Origin: an uncultured Mediterraneibacter sp.
Lineage (GTDB): Bacteria; Bacillota; Clostridia; Lachnospirales; Lachnospiraceae
DNA: 44,696 bases
Reading direction: 5' to 3'
Assembly (NCBI GenBank): GCA_944384505.1
Contig: CALWTQ010000026.1
Coordinates: 1-44,696 of the forward strand
Shown here: one piece after another, positions 1-6,861 of the stretch
Layout: each line of letters begins with the position of its first letter
Numbering within the stretch: the first letter of the stretch is position 1
Notes under the pieces: generated by a model
Databases searched by the model: none
What the model saw: the letters and a program-made list of their open reading frames with translations, nothing else
What the model was told of the DNA's origin: nothing
Made by a program: the position numbers and the translations under genes

Positions 1-686
1 GGGATGGAGGACGGCTCAGGGCTTCGCTCCAGGGGATAAGGGAAACTAAAAGCTGCGGCGACAGACTAAATGCAAGGGCTGACGGTGGACAACTCGCATC
101 CGCTCAGACAATTCCACCGTCAGCCCTAACGTCTGTCGCCGCAGCTTTAACTTTCCCTAATCCCCTTCCGAAGGCGCCCGTCGCCATCCTCCATCCCCGC
201 AGAATTTTTTTCGAAAAGGGGCTGTTTTCTGGTCTTTTCAAGCCGGAAGTTAATGAATATATAGCTGCTACAAGAAACAGGCGCGGCCGGAAGACTTTCG
301 AAGCCGAAAATCCACAAGCCGCGCCAACTTCACGGTTCAGCCTATTTGGGCAATGACACTTCCGACAGGAAATGCGCAGGAAGCGGAGCGGACGATTTGA
401 GTAGACTTTCTGGGGAAGGAGACAGCCGGGCGATGCGACTTTGGAAGAATCTGCTGAAAATCTTAGGGGCGGAGAGCTGTTGTTAAGCGGCGCGCAGGGA
501 TTGTCTGAGCGGAGCGAGTTGCCCGGAGCGTCGCTTTGCACTTAAACAGCTCTTCGGCCTGTTAGATTTTCCGGATTCTGGAAAGGAGTATCGCACGGCT
601 GTCTCCTTCCCCAGAATACGTATCGCAAAATATCCGCTCCTCTTCCGGACGTGAGCCACAGGAAATGTTATTGCGCTAAATAGCTG
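1..686 (+). repeat. Large structured intergenic element, copy 1 (5' end cut)
   Basis: No credible gene is visible. The sequence recurs at 24578-25304 and 44202-44696 in the same orientation. It folds as nested hairpins: 1-15 pairs with 183-197 (one mismatch), 49-66 with 131-148 (18 bp, perfect), and 76-89 with 113-126 (14 bp, perfect). A GGCGCGGC/GCCGCGCC hairpin lies around 279-330. A second long domain pairs about 402-420 with about 597-615 (CTGGGGAAGG.. with ..CCTTCCCCAG), and an inner stem pairs 473-481 with 545-553. The loop at 90-112 is complementary to the loop at 500-521. The upstream boundary is outside the window. The downstream boundary at about 686 is set by where similarity to copy 2 ends. 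It could be a large noncoding RNA or a structured mobile repeat; I recognise no named family. Confidence 0.85.
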
Positions 687-809
687 TATTGCCATAGAAT
701 TTATAGTTTTTTTATAGAATCCTGACAAAATGGAAAGATTTATCCGCTACACTTTAAGGACGAACAGCAGCGGTATGCGCGGCGCGTACCGAAAAACAGG
801 AGGAAAAAT

Positions 810-1535
810 ATGGAATTACAGGAAGCAGGACAAAAGATTTTGATGGAGCAGGCGATGGGGCTCCTGGACGGGGTGATGGAGTACAGGGAGATGATGATGG
901 CATATTCCTGCGCGATCAAGGAGGTTAAGACTAAGTTTGACGTTCTGGATACAGAGTTTCATATCCGCTATCAGAGGAATCCGATCAGTACGATCCATAC
1001 AAGGCTTAAAAGTCAGACAAGCATTCTGGAGAAGATGAGCAGGATAGGGTATCCGCCTACAATAGAAAATATAGAGGCATGTTTAAACGATATTGCAGGA
1101 GTGAGGGTGATCTGCTCTTATGTAGATGATATCTATGAGATTGCAGACGCACTGATCCGTCAGGACGATATCAGATTGATCCGGAAAAAGGATTATATTG
1201 CGAATCCGAAGCCGAACGGATACCGGAGCCTGCATCTGATTGTGACAGTGCCGGTATTTTTCGCAGAGAGCAAAAAGGAGATGAAAGTAGAAGTTCAGAT
1301 TCGGACGATCGCTATGGATTTCTGGGCCAGCCTGGAGCATCAGATCAAATATAAGAAGGATATCGCTGATGCGGACCAGATCATTGGAAAGTTGAAAAAA
1401 TGTGCGGATGTGATCGCGGAGACTGATCTGGAGATGCAGAAGATCCGTCAGCAGTTGGAGAAAGAAGAGAACGCAGAGACGGATGTGGAGACAATATTTG
1501 AGAAACTGAAGAAGTTTGATGTGCCGATTGTGTAA
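810..1535 (+). CDS. Small alarmone synthetase (RelA/SpoT synthetase domain, RelQ-like)
   Basis: This 241-residue protein has only the (p)ppGpp synthetase domain and lacks the HD hydrolase, TGS and ACT domains of long Rel enzymes, so it fits the RelQ/YjbM small alarmone synthetases. Visible motifs are DIAGVRV (94-100), KPNGYRSLH (134-142) and EVQIRT (161-166) followed by E176-H177, the usual synthetase core. A charged helical tail follows, as in the tetrameric small synthetases. By family it transfers pyrophosphate from ATP to GDP or GTP in the cytoplasm. AGGAGG lies 7 nt before the ATG. It is monocistronic and lies just downstream of the structured element; I found no well-spaced promoter in between. 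Confidence 0.9.
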   Translation: MELQEAGQKILMEQAMGLLDGVMEYREMMMAYSCAIKEVKTKFDVLDTEFHIRYQRNPISTIHTRLKSQTSILEKMSRIGYPPTIENIEACLNDIAGVRVICSYVDDIYEIADALIRQDDIRLIRKKDYIANPKPNGYRSLHLIVTVPVFFAESKKEMKVEVQIRTIAMDFWASLEHQIKYKKDIADADQIIGKLKKCADVIAETDLEMQKIRQQLEKEENAETDVETIFEKLKKFDVPIV

Positions 1536-1564
1536 GCAGGGGACAGTATCCACAGGAGAATATT

Positions 1565-2032
1565 TGTAACAGTTCAGCCATCAGAAATGGCGCGGGAGTG
1601 GTCTATGCCTGCATAAGAATCCACCCGTTCGTTTCTGGTGGCTGGTTTCCGTTCATCTCGATCAAGATCACGCTGATCGACGCCTGCATCGAGGCATACC
1701 CGTCCTTTGTGACGATTCTGGAATCAGATCCCTGGTGGATTAGGGGAAGCTTCCTGAAAACAGCTCTCGCCCGTGCCGCGCCCTTTGGCACCGCAGCGGT
1801 GGGGATGATCGCAGTTCTCAGCCTGACCGCCCCGTTTTTGCCGTCAGAGAATCGGACGATTATGTACCTCCTGCTGATCCTGATCTCCATGACGGCGGTC
1901 ACAGCTCCGATGGGAATGTGGATTCTGGCGGGAGCGGCTGTATTGCTTGCGGTAGTGTTCGTGCTGGATAGAGTGCGCAAGGGAGAAGTGGGAAAGAGAG
2001 AAGCAGGGACTTCCAAATGTGCAGGTTCATGA
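1565..2032 (+). pseudogene. Remnant of a P-type cation-transporting ATPase C-terminus
   Basis: The reading frame resembles the membrane end of P-type ATPases: a WFPF..I.ITLIDACIEAYPSF..ILE segment, then GSFLKTALARAAPFG and three hydrophobic stretches. There is no phosphorylation loop (DKTG), no ATP-binding domain and no N-terminal half. The frame opens without a ribosome site (an internal GTG at 1598), and a helix between ISMTAV and the last membrane segment seems to be deleted. It is therefore a decayed 3' fragment, not a 144-residue gene. The identification rests on remembered family motifs; a homology search would confirm it. Confidence 0.55.
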
Positions 2033-2231
2033 TACGGAAACCGCAATCCGGGCTGCGGCAGAGGCGATTCGTTCGATGATATTGGGATAATATTTACCAG
2101 AAATATTGACAACAGAGAAATGTAACGCTACTTTAATAATTATGAAGATATTGTATTTAATGTAGATTAAGTTATTATAGAAAGAAAGCGAGGGTGCAGA
2201 GAATAAGTGAAAGAGAAAGAAGGAGTGTGAC

Positions 2232-3095
2232 ATGTGGATTTTCTACGCCGCTGCATCCGCATTCTTTGCGGGAGTGACTTCAATATTAGCAAAATGCGGG
2301 ATCAGAAAGACGGATTCTACTGTGGCGACGGCGGTACGGACGATCGTGATCCTGCTTTTTTCGTGGGTAATGGTATTGGTTGTGGGTTCCCAGGATCAGA
2401 TATCTCAGATCAGACAGGGGACGCTGCTTTTCCTGATCCTTTCCGGGCTGGCAACAGGCGCATCCTGGCTCTGCTATTTTAAGGCGCTGCAGATCGGAGA
2501 TATCAATAAAGTAGTTCCTATAGACAAGTCGAGTACAGTATTAACGATTATTCTGGCGCTGATTTTTCTCGGGGAGGGCGTCTCACTTCCGAAAGCGGCG
2601 GCAGTATTGGTGATTGCCGCGGGAATCTTTCTGATGATTGAGAAGAAGGACGTGGAAGAGACGAAAAAAGGAAAAGGCAGCTGGTTTCTCTATGCGGCCG
2701 GATCAGCTTTTTTTGCCAGTCTTACTGCGATCCTGGGGAAGGTTGGCATCACGGATGTGGAATCAAACCTCGGGACTGCCATCCGCACCTGCGTTGTGCT
2801 TGTTATGGCTTGGCTTATGGTGTTCGTAACCGGGAAGCAGGGAGAGGTGAAGAAGATCGGCTCCAAAGAGCTTGCCTTTATCTGCTGCTCCGGAATCGCT
2901 ACAGGCGCGTCCTGGCTGTGTTACTACAGATCTCTGCAGGAAGGCCCGGCAAGCGTGGTGGCTCCGATTGACAAGCTGAGCGTGCTGGTGACAGTCGTAT
3001 TTTCTTATTTTATTTTCGGAGAGAAGCTGGGAAAGAAAGAAGCAGCCGGGCTTGTGCTGCTTACCGTGGGAACTGTGGCTATGGCGCTGCTGTGA
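2232..3095 (+). CDS. EamA/DMT-family transporter
   Basis: This 287-residue membrane protein has about ten hydrophobic helices in two similar halves. The internal duplication is visible: ATGASWLCYFKALQ in the first half matches ATGASWLCYYRSLQ in the second, and each is followed by a PIDK segment. That is the two-EamA-domain architecture of the drug/metabolite transporter superfamily, usually exporters of amino acids or small metabolites in the cytoplasmic membrane. GAAGGAG lies 8 nt before the ATG. It stands alone, with a decayed gene upstream and a holin-like gene downstream. The substrate cannot be told. Confidence 0.85.
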   Translation: MWIFYAAASAFFAGVTSILAKCGIRKTDSTVATAVRTIVILLFSWVMVLVVGSQDQISQIRQGTLLFLILSGLATGASWLCYFKALQIGDINKVVPIDKSSTVLTIILALIFLGEGVSLPKAAAVLVIAAGIFLMIEKKDVEETKKGKGSWFLYAAGSAFFASLTAILGKVGITDVESNLGTAIRTCVVLVMAWLMVFVTGKQGEVKKIGSKELAFICCSGIATGASWLCYYRSLQEGPASVVAPIDKLSVLVTVVFSYFIFGEKLGKKEAAGLVLLTVGTVAMALL

Positions 3096-3220
3096 ATTAC
3101 ACTTGTAATCTGTCGGCAGAGGGAGGTTATGTCATTTTGGCGGTTATCTGCATAATATAAGATATACATTTGAGCGGTGTGCTGATCTCACAGACTGGAG
3201 TATAGGAGGGAGACTGAACT

Positions 3221-3514
3221 GTGGAACAGATCTTAAATTATGTGAAACCGGAACTGCTTATCGTAGCAGTAGTTCTGTACTTTGCCGGAATAGGACTGAA
3301 AAAGACGGAAGCCATAGCGGACAAATATATTCCGCTGATCCTCGGTGCGGCTGGAATCGTGATCTGCGCGGTGTGGGTTATTGCATCATGCCCGCTGAAA
3401 ACAGGACAGGAGATTGCCATGGCAGTGTTCACGGCAGTTGTCCAGGGCGTTCTCGTAGCAGGATTATCCACTTATGTCAATCAGGTTGTGAAGCAGGTAA
3501 AGAAAAAAGAATAA
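3221..3514 (+). CDS. Phage holin-like small membrane protein
   Basis: This 97-residue protein opens with an amphipathic PELLIVAVVLYFAG helix, has a KYIPLILGAAGIVIC segment and a third hydrophobic helix, and ends in a lysine-rich tail (VKQVKKKE). Size, three short helices and the charged C-terminus resemble the phage holin family 5 (Hol44-like) proteins of clostridial prophages. It starts at a GTG preceded by GGAGGGA. No endolysin or other phage gene is adjacent, so it is either an orphan phage remnant or a small membrane protein of other function. Confidence 0.6.
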   Translation: MEQILNYVKPELLIVAVVLYFAGIGLKKTEAIADKYIPLILGAAGIVICAVWVIASCPLKTGQEIAMAVFTAVVQGVLVAGLSTYVNQVVKQVKKKE

Positions 3515-3521
3515 ACGGATT

Positions 3522-3740
3522 TTAGTCATCCGTCCGGATCAGATTGCTGACATACGGGCGCTGCCCTGAGAGCACTTCGTCATAGAAATTCTGCTTCCAG
3601 TCAATATAGTCTGCACAGCCCTTTAATTCCTCGATGGAATTCAGAAGGGCTTCTTTTTTTGCGTCCCGCTCGTCAAAGATACGGCGGTTGTTCTTATCCC
3701 GTTTTACATTTGGAACGAGTCCTTCATTGCAGTAAAAGTT
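3522..3740 (-). pseudogene. Remnant of a MerR-family regulator
   Basis: Reading the minus strand, 73 codons run without a stop to a TAA at 3522-3524. They begin in the FYCNEGLVPNVKRDKNNRRIFDERD stretch, typical of the MerR DNA-binding wing region (family form: YYD..GL.P...R...G.R.F...D), and then jump to a helix ending YDEVLSGQRPYVSNL, typical of the C-terminus. The first helix-turn-helix part, the start codon and the middle of the protein are missing. It faces away from the alcohol dehydrogenase remnant at 3776, a pairing often seen with intact genes, so the two probably decayed together. Confidence 0.6.
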
Positions 3741-3775
3741 AAAAATGCAAAAAACAAGAGGACAGGAGGACTTTT

Positions 3776-4179
3776 ATGAACGAATTTACATTTACTTACC
3801 CGACAAAAGTATATTTTGGAGAGGGTGTGGCTAAGAAAGTTTTATCGTTGCATTGGGAGGAGGCAGCGTGATCGACTGCTGTAAGGTGGTATCTGACGAT
3901 GTAGCGCTGGCAGTTATGAAAAACACGGTGGTCAATATGAGAAGGCTCCTGACCGATATTAACGACGTCCAGGCAAGAGGAAATCTGATGTGGGATTCTG
4001 CCATGGCGGAGAACGGCATTCTCAAAGTGGGACGCCTGACGGACTTCCAGGCGCATCAGATTGAGCATCAGCTGGGCGCATATACGGACTGCAATCACGG
4101 GCAGGGACTTGCTGTGATCCCTCCGGCTTATTACCGCCATATTGTAAAAGACGCGGAAGAAAAGTTTACCCGGCTCGCT
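3776..4179 (+). pseudogene. Iron-containing alcohol dehydrogenase, internally deleted
   Basis: A good ribosome site (AGGAGG) and ATG start a normal N-terminus, MNEFTFTYPTKVYFGEGV, typical of group III iron alcohol dehydrogenases. After about 22 codons the frame shifts into IVALGGGSVIDCCK, the nucleotide-binding GGGS motif, and a stop follows in the first frame at about 3871. The second frame then jumps to the metal-binding domain, including HQIEHQLGAY and NHGQGLAVIPPAY, where the histidines would ligand iron. About two thirds of the roughly 390-residue family length is gone, so it cannot be functional. Its 3' end runs straight into a ferredoxin fragment. Confidence 0.75.
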
Positions 4180-4183
4180 TCTC

Positions 4184-4381
4184 ATGGAGGATGGAAAGGC
4201 GGTGCACGTCCCGGGAAACTGTCAGGCCTGCCTGGCCTGTGTGCATAATTGCCCGGCCAGGGTGATGGGGCTTTCGATCCCGGAGAAAAATCCGGATGCA
4301 AGGTATCGTAATGAACATATCAAACTGAAAGAGGTCATTGATTCAAATCAGCAGGAAAGAACATTGCATTGTATTAGATAG
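4184..4381 (+). pseudogene. Ferredoxin-domain fragment (EFR1-like C-terminus)
   Basis: Sixty-five codons contain one 4Fe-4S cluster motif, CQACLACVHNCP, then ARVMGLSIPEKNPDARYRNEHI, which resembles the end of the flavodoxin/ferredoxin EFR1 family. Only one of the two clusters expected there is present, and the flavodoxin-like domain is missing. There is no clear ribosome site at the ATG used here. The 3' end overlaps the predicted cas3 promoter. It is best read as a 3' fragment brought next to the alcohol dehydrogenase remnant by deletion. Confidence 0.55.
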
Positions 4382-4392
4382 AAGAATATAAT
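4364..4392 (+). promoter_or_regulatory. Predicted sigma-A promoter of cas3
   Basis: TTGCAT (4364-4369) and a perfect TATAAT (4387-4392) are 17 bp apart. The start of transcription would fall near 4399, leaving about 60 nt of untranslated leader before the cas3 GTG. The same -35 hexamer is used at the second cas-locus promoter (6776-6781). Confidence 0.65.
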
Positions 4393-4401
4393 TTATAATG
4401 T

Positions 4402-4414
4402 TGTAACAGTTACA
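4402..4414 (+). promoter_or_regulatory. Palindrome TGTAACAGTTACA, possible operator
   Basis: Two 6-bp arms (TGTAAC and GTTACA) flank a single central base, a few bases after the predicted transcription start of cas3. The position suits a repressor site. A half-similar GTAACAATTA lies at 6803-6812 over the -10 of the second cas promoter. No regulator is identified. Confidence 0.4.
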
Positions 4415-4461
4415 TAATGTGCAGCTTAATTTTGCAACTATTAATTGAGAGGAGATTTTTT

Positions 4462-6600
4462 GTGGAATATATAGCTCATATCCGGGACGGGAATATACAG
4501 ACAATCAGGGAGCATTTATATGGAACAGCCAAACTGGCAGGCGGCTTTGCAGAGCGCTTTGGAAAGGCAGACTGGGGCTATTGCTGCGGCATGCTCCATG
4601 ATATCGGGAAGTACTCCCTCGCATTTCAGGAAAAGATTAAGAATAACAGTAACAAGCGGGTGGATCATTCTACCGCCGGAGCAAAAGTTTGTTTTGAAAA
4701 AGGCGGGATGTACGAGTTTATGAGCTACTGTATTGCCGGGCATCATTCGGGGCTGCCTGATCATGGGAGCTCTTCCGATGTGGGAAATGCGCCTACATTG
4801 GAGGGGAGAAAACGGAAACGGATCGAGGATTACAGTGCCTTTAAAAGTGAGATAGAAATCCCGGAGATAAATACAATTCCATTCGATCCCATAAAAGAGC
4901 CGGATCCGGATTTTTCATTAAGTGTGTTTATCAGGATGTTGTATTCCTGTCTGGTGGATGCTGATTTTCTGGATACGGAAAGATTCATGAAGAATGGGCA
5001 GACGCTGAGAGAGGCAGGAGAAGAGATAAGTGTTCTTCTGGAAAGACTAAAAGATTATGTGGCAGATTGGCTGCAGAATGAAGACAAGGACACTGTAAAC
5101 GGACGAAGAACACAAATACTCAGGCACTGTTTCGAAAAAGGAATCAGTGAAAGAGGTATATTCCAGCTTACCGTACCGACAGGCGGCGGGAAAACAATCG
5201 CGTCTCTGGCGTTTGCGTTGCAGCACGCCGTGGAGAATCATATGGATCGTGTGATTTATGTGATACCATATACAAGTATCATTGAGCAGAATGCAGAAGT
5301 GTTCAGGAAGATACTGGGAGATCAGAACGTGCTGGAAAATCACTATAATGTGGATTATGAAAGCACGGAGGAATTAAAACCCATGCAGCTTGCGTCGGAA
5401 AACTGGGACAAGCCAGTGGTGGTGACGACGAATGTGCAGTTTTTTGAATCCTTGTTTGCAAATAAGTCCTCCAGATGCAGAAAGTTACATAATATTGCCA
5501 ACAGCGTTATCATATTTGACGAAGCGCAGATGCTTCCAACAGATTATCTGAAGCCCTGCATTGCCATGATGGAGGAACTTGTTGGAAATTTCTGTTCCAG
5601 TATTGTGCTCTGTACAGCGACGCAGCCGGCTCTGACTCCGTTTTTTCAGAGAAAACTTCCGGTAACTGAACTCTGCCCGAGGGTAGAAGAACAATTCCGC
5701 TTTTTTGAGAGAGTCACTTTCAAAAATATCGGAACTGTTTCAGAAGATGAATTGATCGAAAAGCTGGAACAGGAAGAACAGGCGCTGTGCATTGTCAACA
5801 CGAAGAAACGGGCGCAGAGAATCTATCAGAAAATGAAAGGTGAAGGCGTATTCCACCTGTCTACGACGATGTATCCGAAACACAGACGGCGGATTCTGGA
5901 AAGAATCAGAAAGCTGGTGAAAGACGGACAGAAATGTATTCTGATCTCGACCAGCCTTGTGGAGGCAGGGGTTGATCTGGATTTTCGCGCTGTGTACAGA
6001 CAGCTGGCGGGAGTTGATTCTATGATTCAGGCAGCAGGAAGATGCAACAGGGAAGGAAAGAGGGATGTGGAAGAAAGCTTTGCTTATATTTTTCAATTTG
6101 AAGAAAAAGAACATGTTCCCGGGCAGCAGCTCCAGATTGATGTGTCGAAGATGTTGATTTCACAGAATGAGGATGTCTCATCACTGCACGGGATAGAAAA
6201 ATATTTTGAAGCGCTGTATCATTTCCGCGGTGAGAGTTTGGATAAAAAGAAGATCCTAGAAGAGTTTAAAGGGAAAAAATATAATTATGCCACGGCAGCG
6301 CAGGAGTTTATTCTGATCGAGGAAAATACAGCGACTGTCTTTGTCAGCAGAGAGGAAGAGGCGGAAGAACTTCTTCAGCAGATCAAATGTCAGGGATATA
6401 CAAAGTCAGGAATGCGAAAAGCAGGCCAGTACTGTGTTCAGCTATACGAAAATGATATCCGGAAACTTCAGGGGGCAGGAATGCTCAGACTGATATCTGA
6501 GGATATTGAAAATTTCTTTGAGCTTGTTGATAAGGGGCAGTATGCAGAAGAGATTGGGCTGGATCTTGGAATAGAGTTGGGAATGGCGGTAATCATGTGA
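4462..6600 (+). CDS. cas3: Type I-C Cas3 nuclease-helicase
   Basis: This is the effector that Cascade recruits to unwind and degrade target DNA. From the GTG at 4462 it is 712 residues. The HD nuclease comes first, with LHDIGK (H46-D47), VDHS near 68 and AGHHSG (H94-H95). The superfamily 2 helicase follows, with Walker A VPTGGGKT (238-245), FDEAQ (DEAQ 353-356), CTATQP, VEAGVDLDF and QAAGRCNREG. The GTG has GAGAGGAGA 6 nt upstream. A longer frame from 4417 has no ribosome site, so 4462 is preferred. It has its own promoter and ends in a strong terminator, so it is transcribed apart from the Cascade genes. Confidence 0.95.
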   Translation: MEYIAHIRDGNIQTIREHLYGTAKLAGGFAERFGKADWGYCCGMLHDIGKYSLAFQEKIKNNSNKRVDHSTAGAKVCFEKGGMYEFMSYCIAGHHSGLPDHGSSSDVGNAPTLEGRKRKRIEDYSAFKSEIEIPEINTIPFDPIKEPDPDFSLSVFIRMLYSCLVDADFLDTERFMKNGQTLREAGEEISVLLERLKDYVADWLQNEDKDTVNGRRTQILRHCFEKGISERGIFQLTVPTGGGKTIASLAFALQHAVENHMDRVIYVIPYTSIIEQNAEVFRKILGDQNVLENHYNVDYESTEELKPMQLASENWDKPVVVTTNVQFFESLFANKSSRCRKLHNIANSVIIFDEAQMLPTDYLKPCIAMMEELVGNFCSSIVLCTATQPALTPFFQRKLPVTELCPRVEEQFRFFERVTFKNIGTVSEDELIEKLEQEEQALCIVNTKKRAQRIYQKMKGEGVFHLSTTMYPKHRRRILERIRKLVKDGQKCILISTSLVEAGVDLDFRAVYRQLAGVDSMIQAAGRCNREGKRDVEESFAYIFQFEEKEHVPGQQLQIDVSKMLISQNEDVSSLHGIEKYFEALYHFRGESLDKKKILEEFKGKKYNYATAAQEFILIEENTATVFVSREEEAEELLQQIKCQGYTKSGMRKAGQYCVQLYENDIRKLQGAGMLRLISEDIENFFELVDKGQYAEEIGLDLGIELGMAVIM

Positions 6601-6601
6601 T

Positions 6602-6656
6602 AAAAAACGGGAACGGTGCAAAAGAAGAATAAACTTTTGCACTGTTCCTGTTTTTT
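6602..6656. terminator. Bidirectional intrinsic terminator after cas3
   Basis: Bases 6602-6624 pair with 6634-6656 to give a stem of about 23 bp with few mismatches. One arm begins with six A and the other ends with six T, so it can end transcription in both directions. On the plus strand it ends cas3. On the minus strand it would end the crRNA-like transcript that begins near 6707. Confidence 0.85.
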
Positions 6657-6676
6657 ACGTTATCGTAAATCTCATT

Positions 6677-6704
6677 ATTTCAATCCACAGGTACCTGTCC
6701 TGAC
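6677..6704 (-). repeat. Orphan degenerate CRISPR repeat
   Basis: Read on the minus strand the sequence is 28 nt and ends in GTGGATTGAAAT, identical to the array repeat end, which includes the 11-nt 5' handle TGGATTGAAAT. The GC-rich array stem (CGCTCCC/GGGAGCG) is replaced by the palindrome ACAGGTACCTGT, which can still form a small hairpin just before the handle, where Cas5c would cut. The handle is kept while the stem sequence has drifted, which suggests selection for processing and loading. The unit lies 6.5 kb from the array, in the opposite orientation. Confidence 0.75.
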
Positions 6705-6713
6705 CACAAAAAT

Positions 6714-6742
6714 ATTATAACAAATGAAATAAATAATTTCAA
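6714..6742 (-). promoter_or_regulatory. Minus-strand promoter of the crRNA-like RNA
   Basis: TTGAAA (6737-6742) and TATAAT (6714-6719) are exactly 17 bp apart on the minus strand, one of the best sigma-A matches in the window. Initiation would be near 6707, directly at the orphan repeat. The -35 box overlaps the TTC that flanks the predicted guide target, so Cascade binding there could also repress this promoter. Confidence 0.7.
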
Positions 6743-6774
6743 TGATATATTAAGATAATAAAAATTAAAAGTAT
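6738..6774 (+). promoter_or_regulatory. Predicted Cascade target site (TTC PAM plus seed)
   Basis: TTC at 6738-6740 is the usual type I-C PAM. The next bases, AATGATAT, match the start of the spacer-like segment (AATGAGAT) at positions 1-5, 7 and 8; position 6 is the one type I guides leave unpaired. A GATAA block further on also matches if one base is skipped. A protospacer of array-like length would end against the -35 box at 6776. Seed-only pairing of this kind allows binding without cleavage in the CreTA model. The match is short and lies in AT-rich DNA, so chance cannot be excluded. Confidence 0.5.
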
Positions 6775-6775
6775 A

Positions 6776-6804
6776 TTGCATTTAGAATGTATGAGGAGTA
6801 TAGT
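6776..6804 (+). promoter_or_regulatory. Predicted promoter of the DUF3990-partner-cas5c-to-cas2 operon
   Basis: TTGCAT (6776-6781) and TATAGT (6799-6804) are 17 bp apart, 57 nt before the DUF3990 start. No terminator is seen between the two DUF3990-module genes and cas5c, so this promoter probably drives the whole second cas transcript. It shares its -35 hexamer with the cas3 promoter. Confidence 0.6.
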
Positions 6805-6861
6805 AACAATTAGGAAAAAGATTTGATAATGGAATCGCTTATATAATCGAAGGGAGAAAGT

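Larger units (their letters stand above)
6602..6707 (-). ncRNA. Predicted crRNA-like small RNA (CreA/CreR-type)
   Basis: On the minus strand a near-consensus promoter (6714-6742) would start RNA at about 6707. The first about 30 nt are a degenerate CRISPR repeat ending in GTGGATTGAAAT, the same last 12 nt as the array repeats. Next comes an AT-rich spacer-like stretch beginning AATGAGATTTACG, then the stem and T-run of the terminator. A promoter, one repeat, one spacer-like segment and a terminator inside a cas locus is the layout described for CreA antitoxin RNAs and CreR regulators, which guide Cascade to repress a promoter by short seed pairing. Transcription and processing are inferred. 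It could instead be the decayed end of an old array, but the clean promoter argues against that. Confidence 0.6.

Noticed and set aside
104-541. Open reading frames across the three structured elements, including 24763-25167 minus and 44197-44646 plus
   Set aside because: They have no ribosome sites, differ in frame and end between copies, and follow from the inverted-repeat base composition. Changes between copies preserve base pairing, not codons.
1-686. Structured element as a group II intron, retron RNA or DGR
   Set aside because: No domain V-like hairpin, no reverse transcriptase and no template/variable repeat pair are seen. A full search could still change this.
3221-3514. A prophage signalled by the holin-like gene
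   Set aside because: No integrase, capsid, terminase or lysin gene is nearby; one holin-like protein is not enough.
4417-4461. Longer N-terminus for Cas3 from 4417
   Set aside because: No ribosome site is present there, and the GTG at 4462 has a well-placed GAGAGGAGA; the HD domain begins normally after it.
6600-6861. The orphan repeat as the relic of a second ordinary CRISPR array
   Set aside because: Only one repeat is present, without a second repeat at spacer distance, and a near-consensus promoter starts exactly at it with a terminator after one spacer-like segment. A relic remains possible but explains less.
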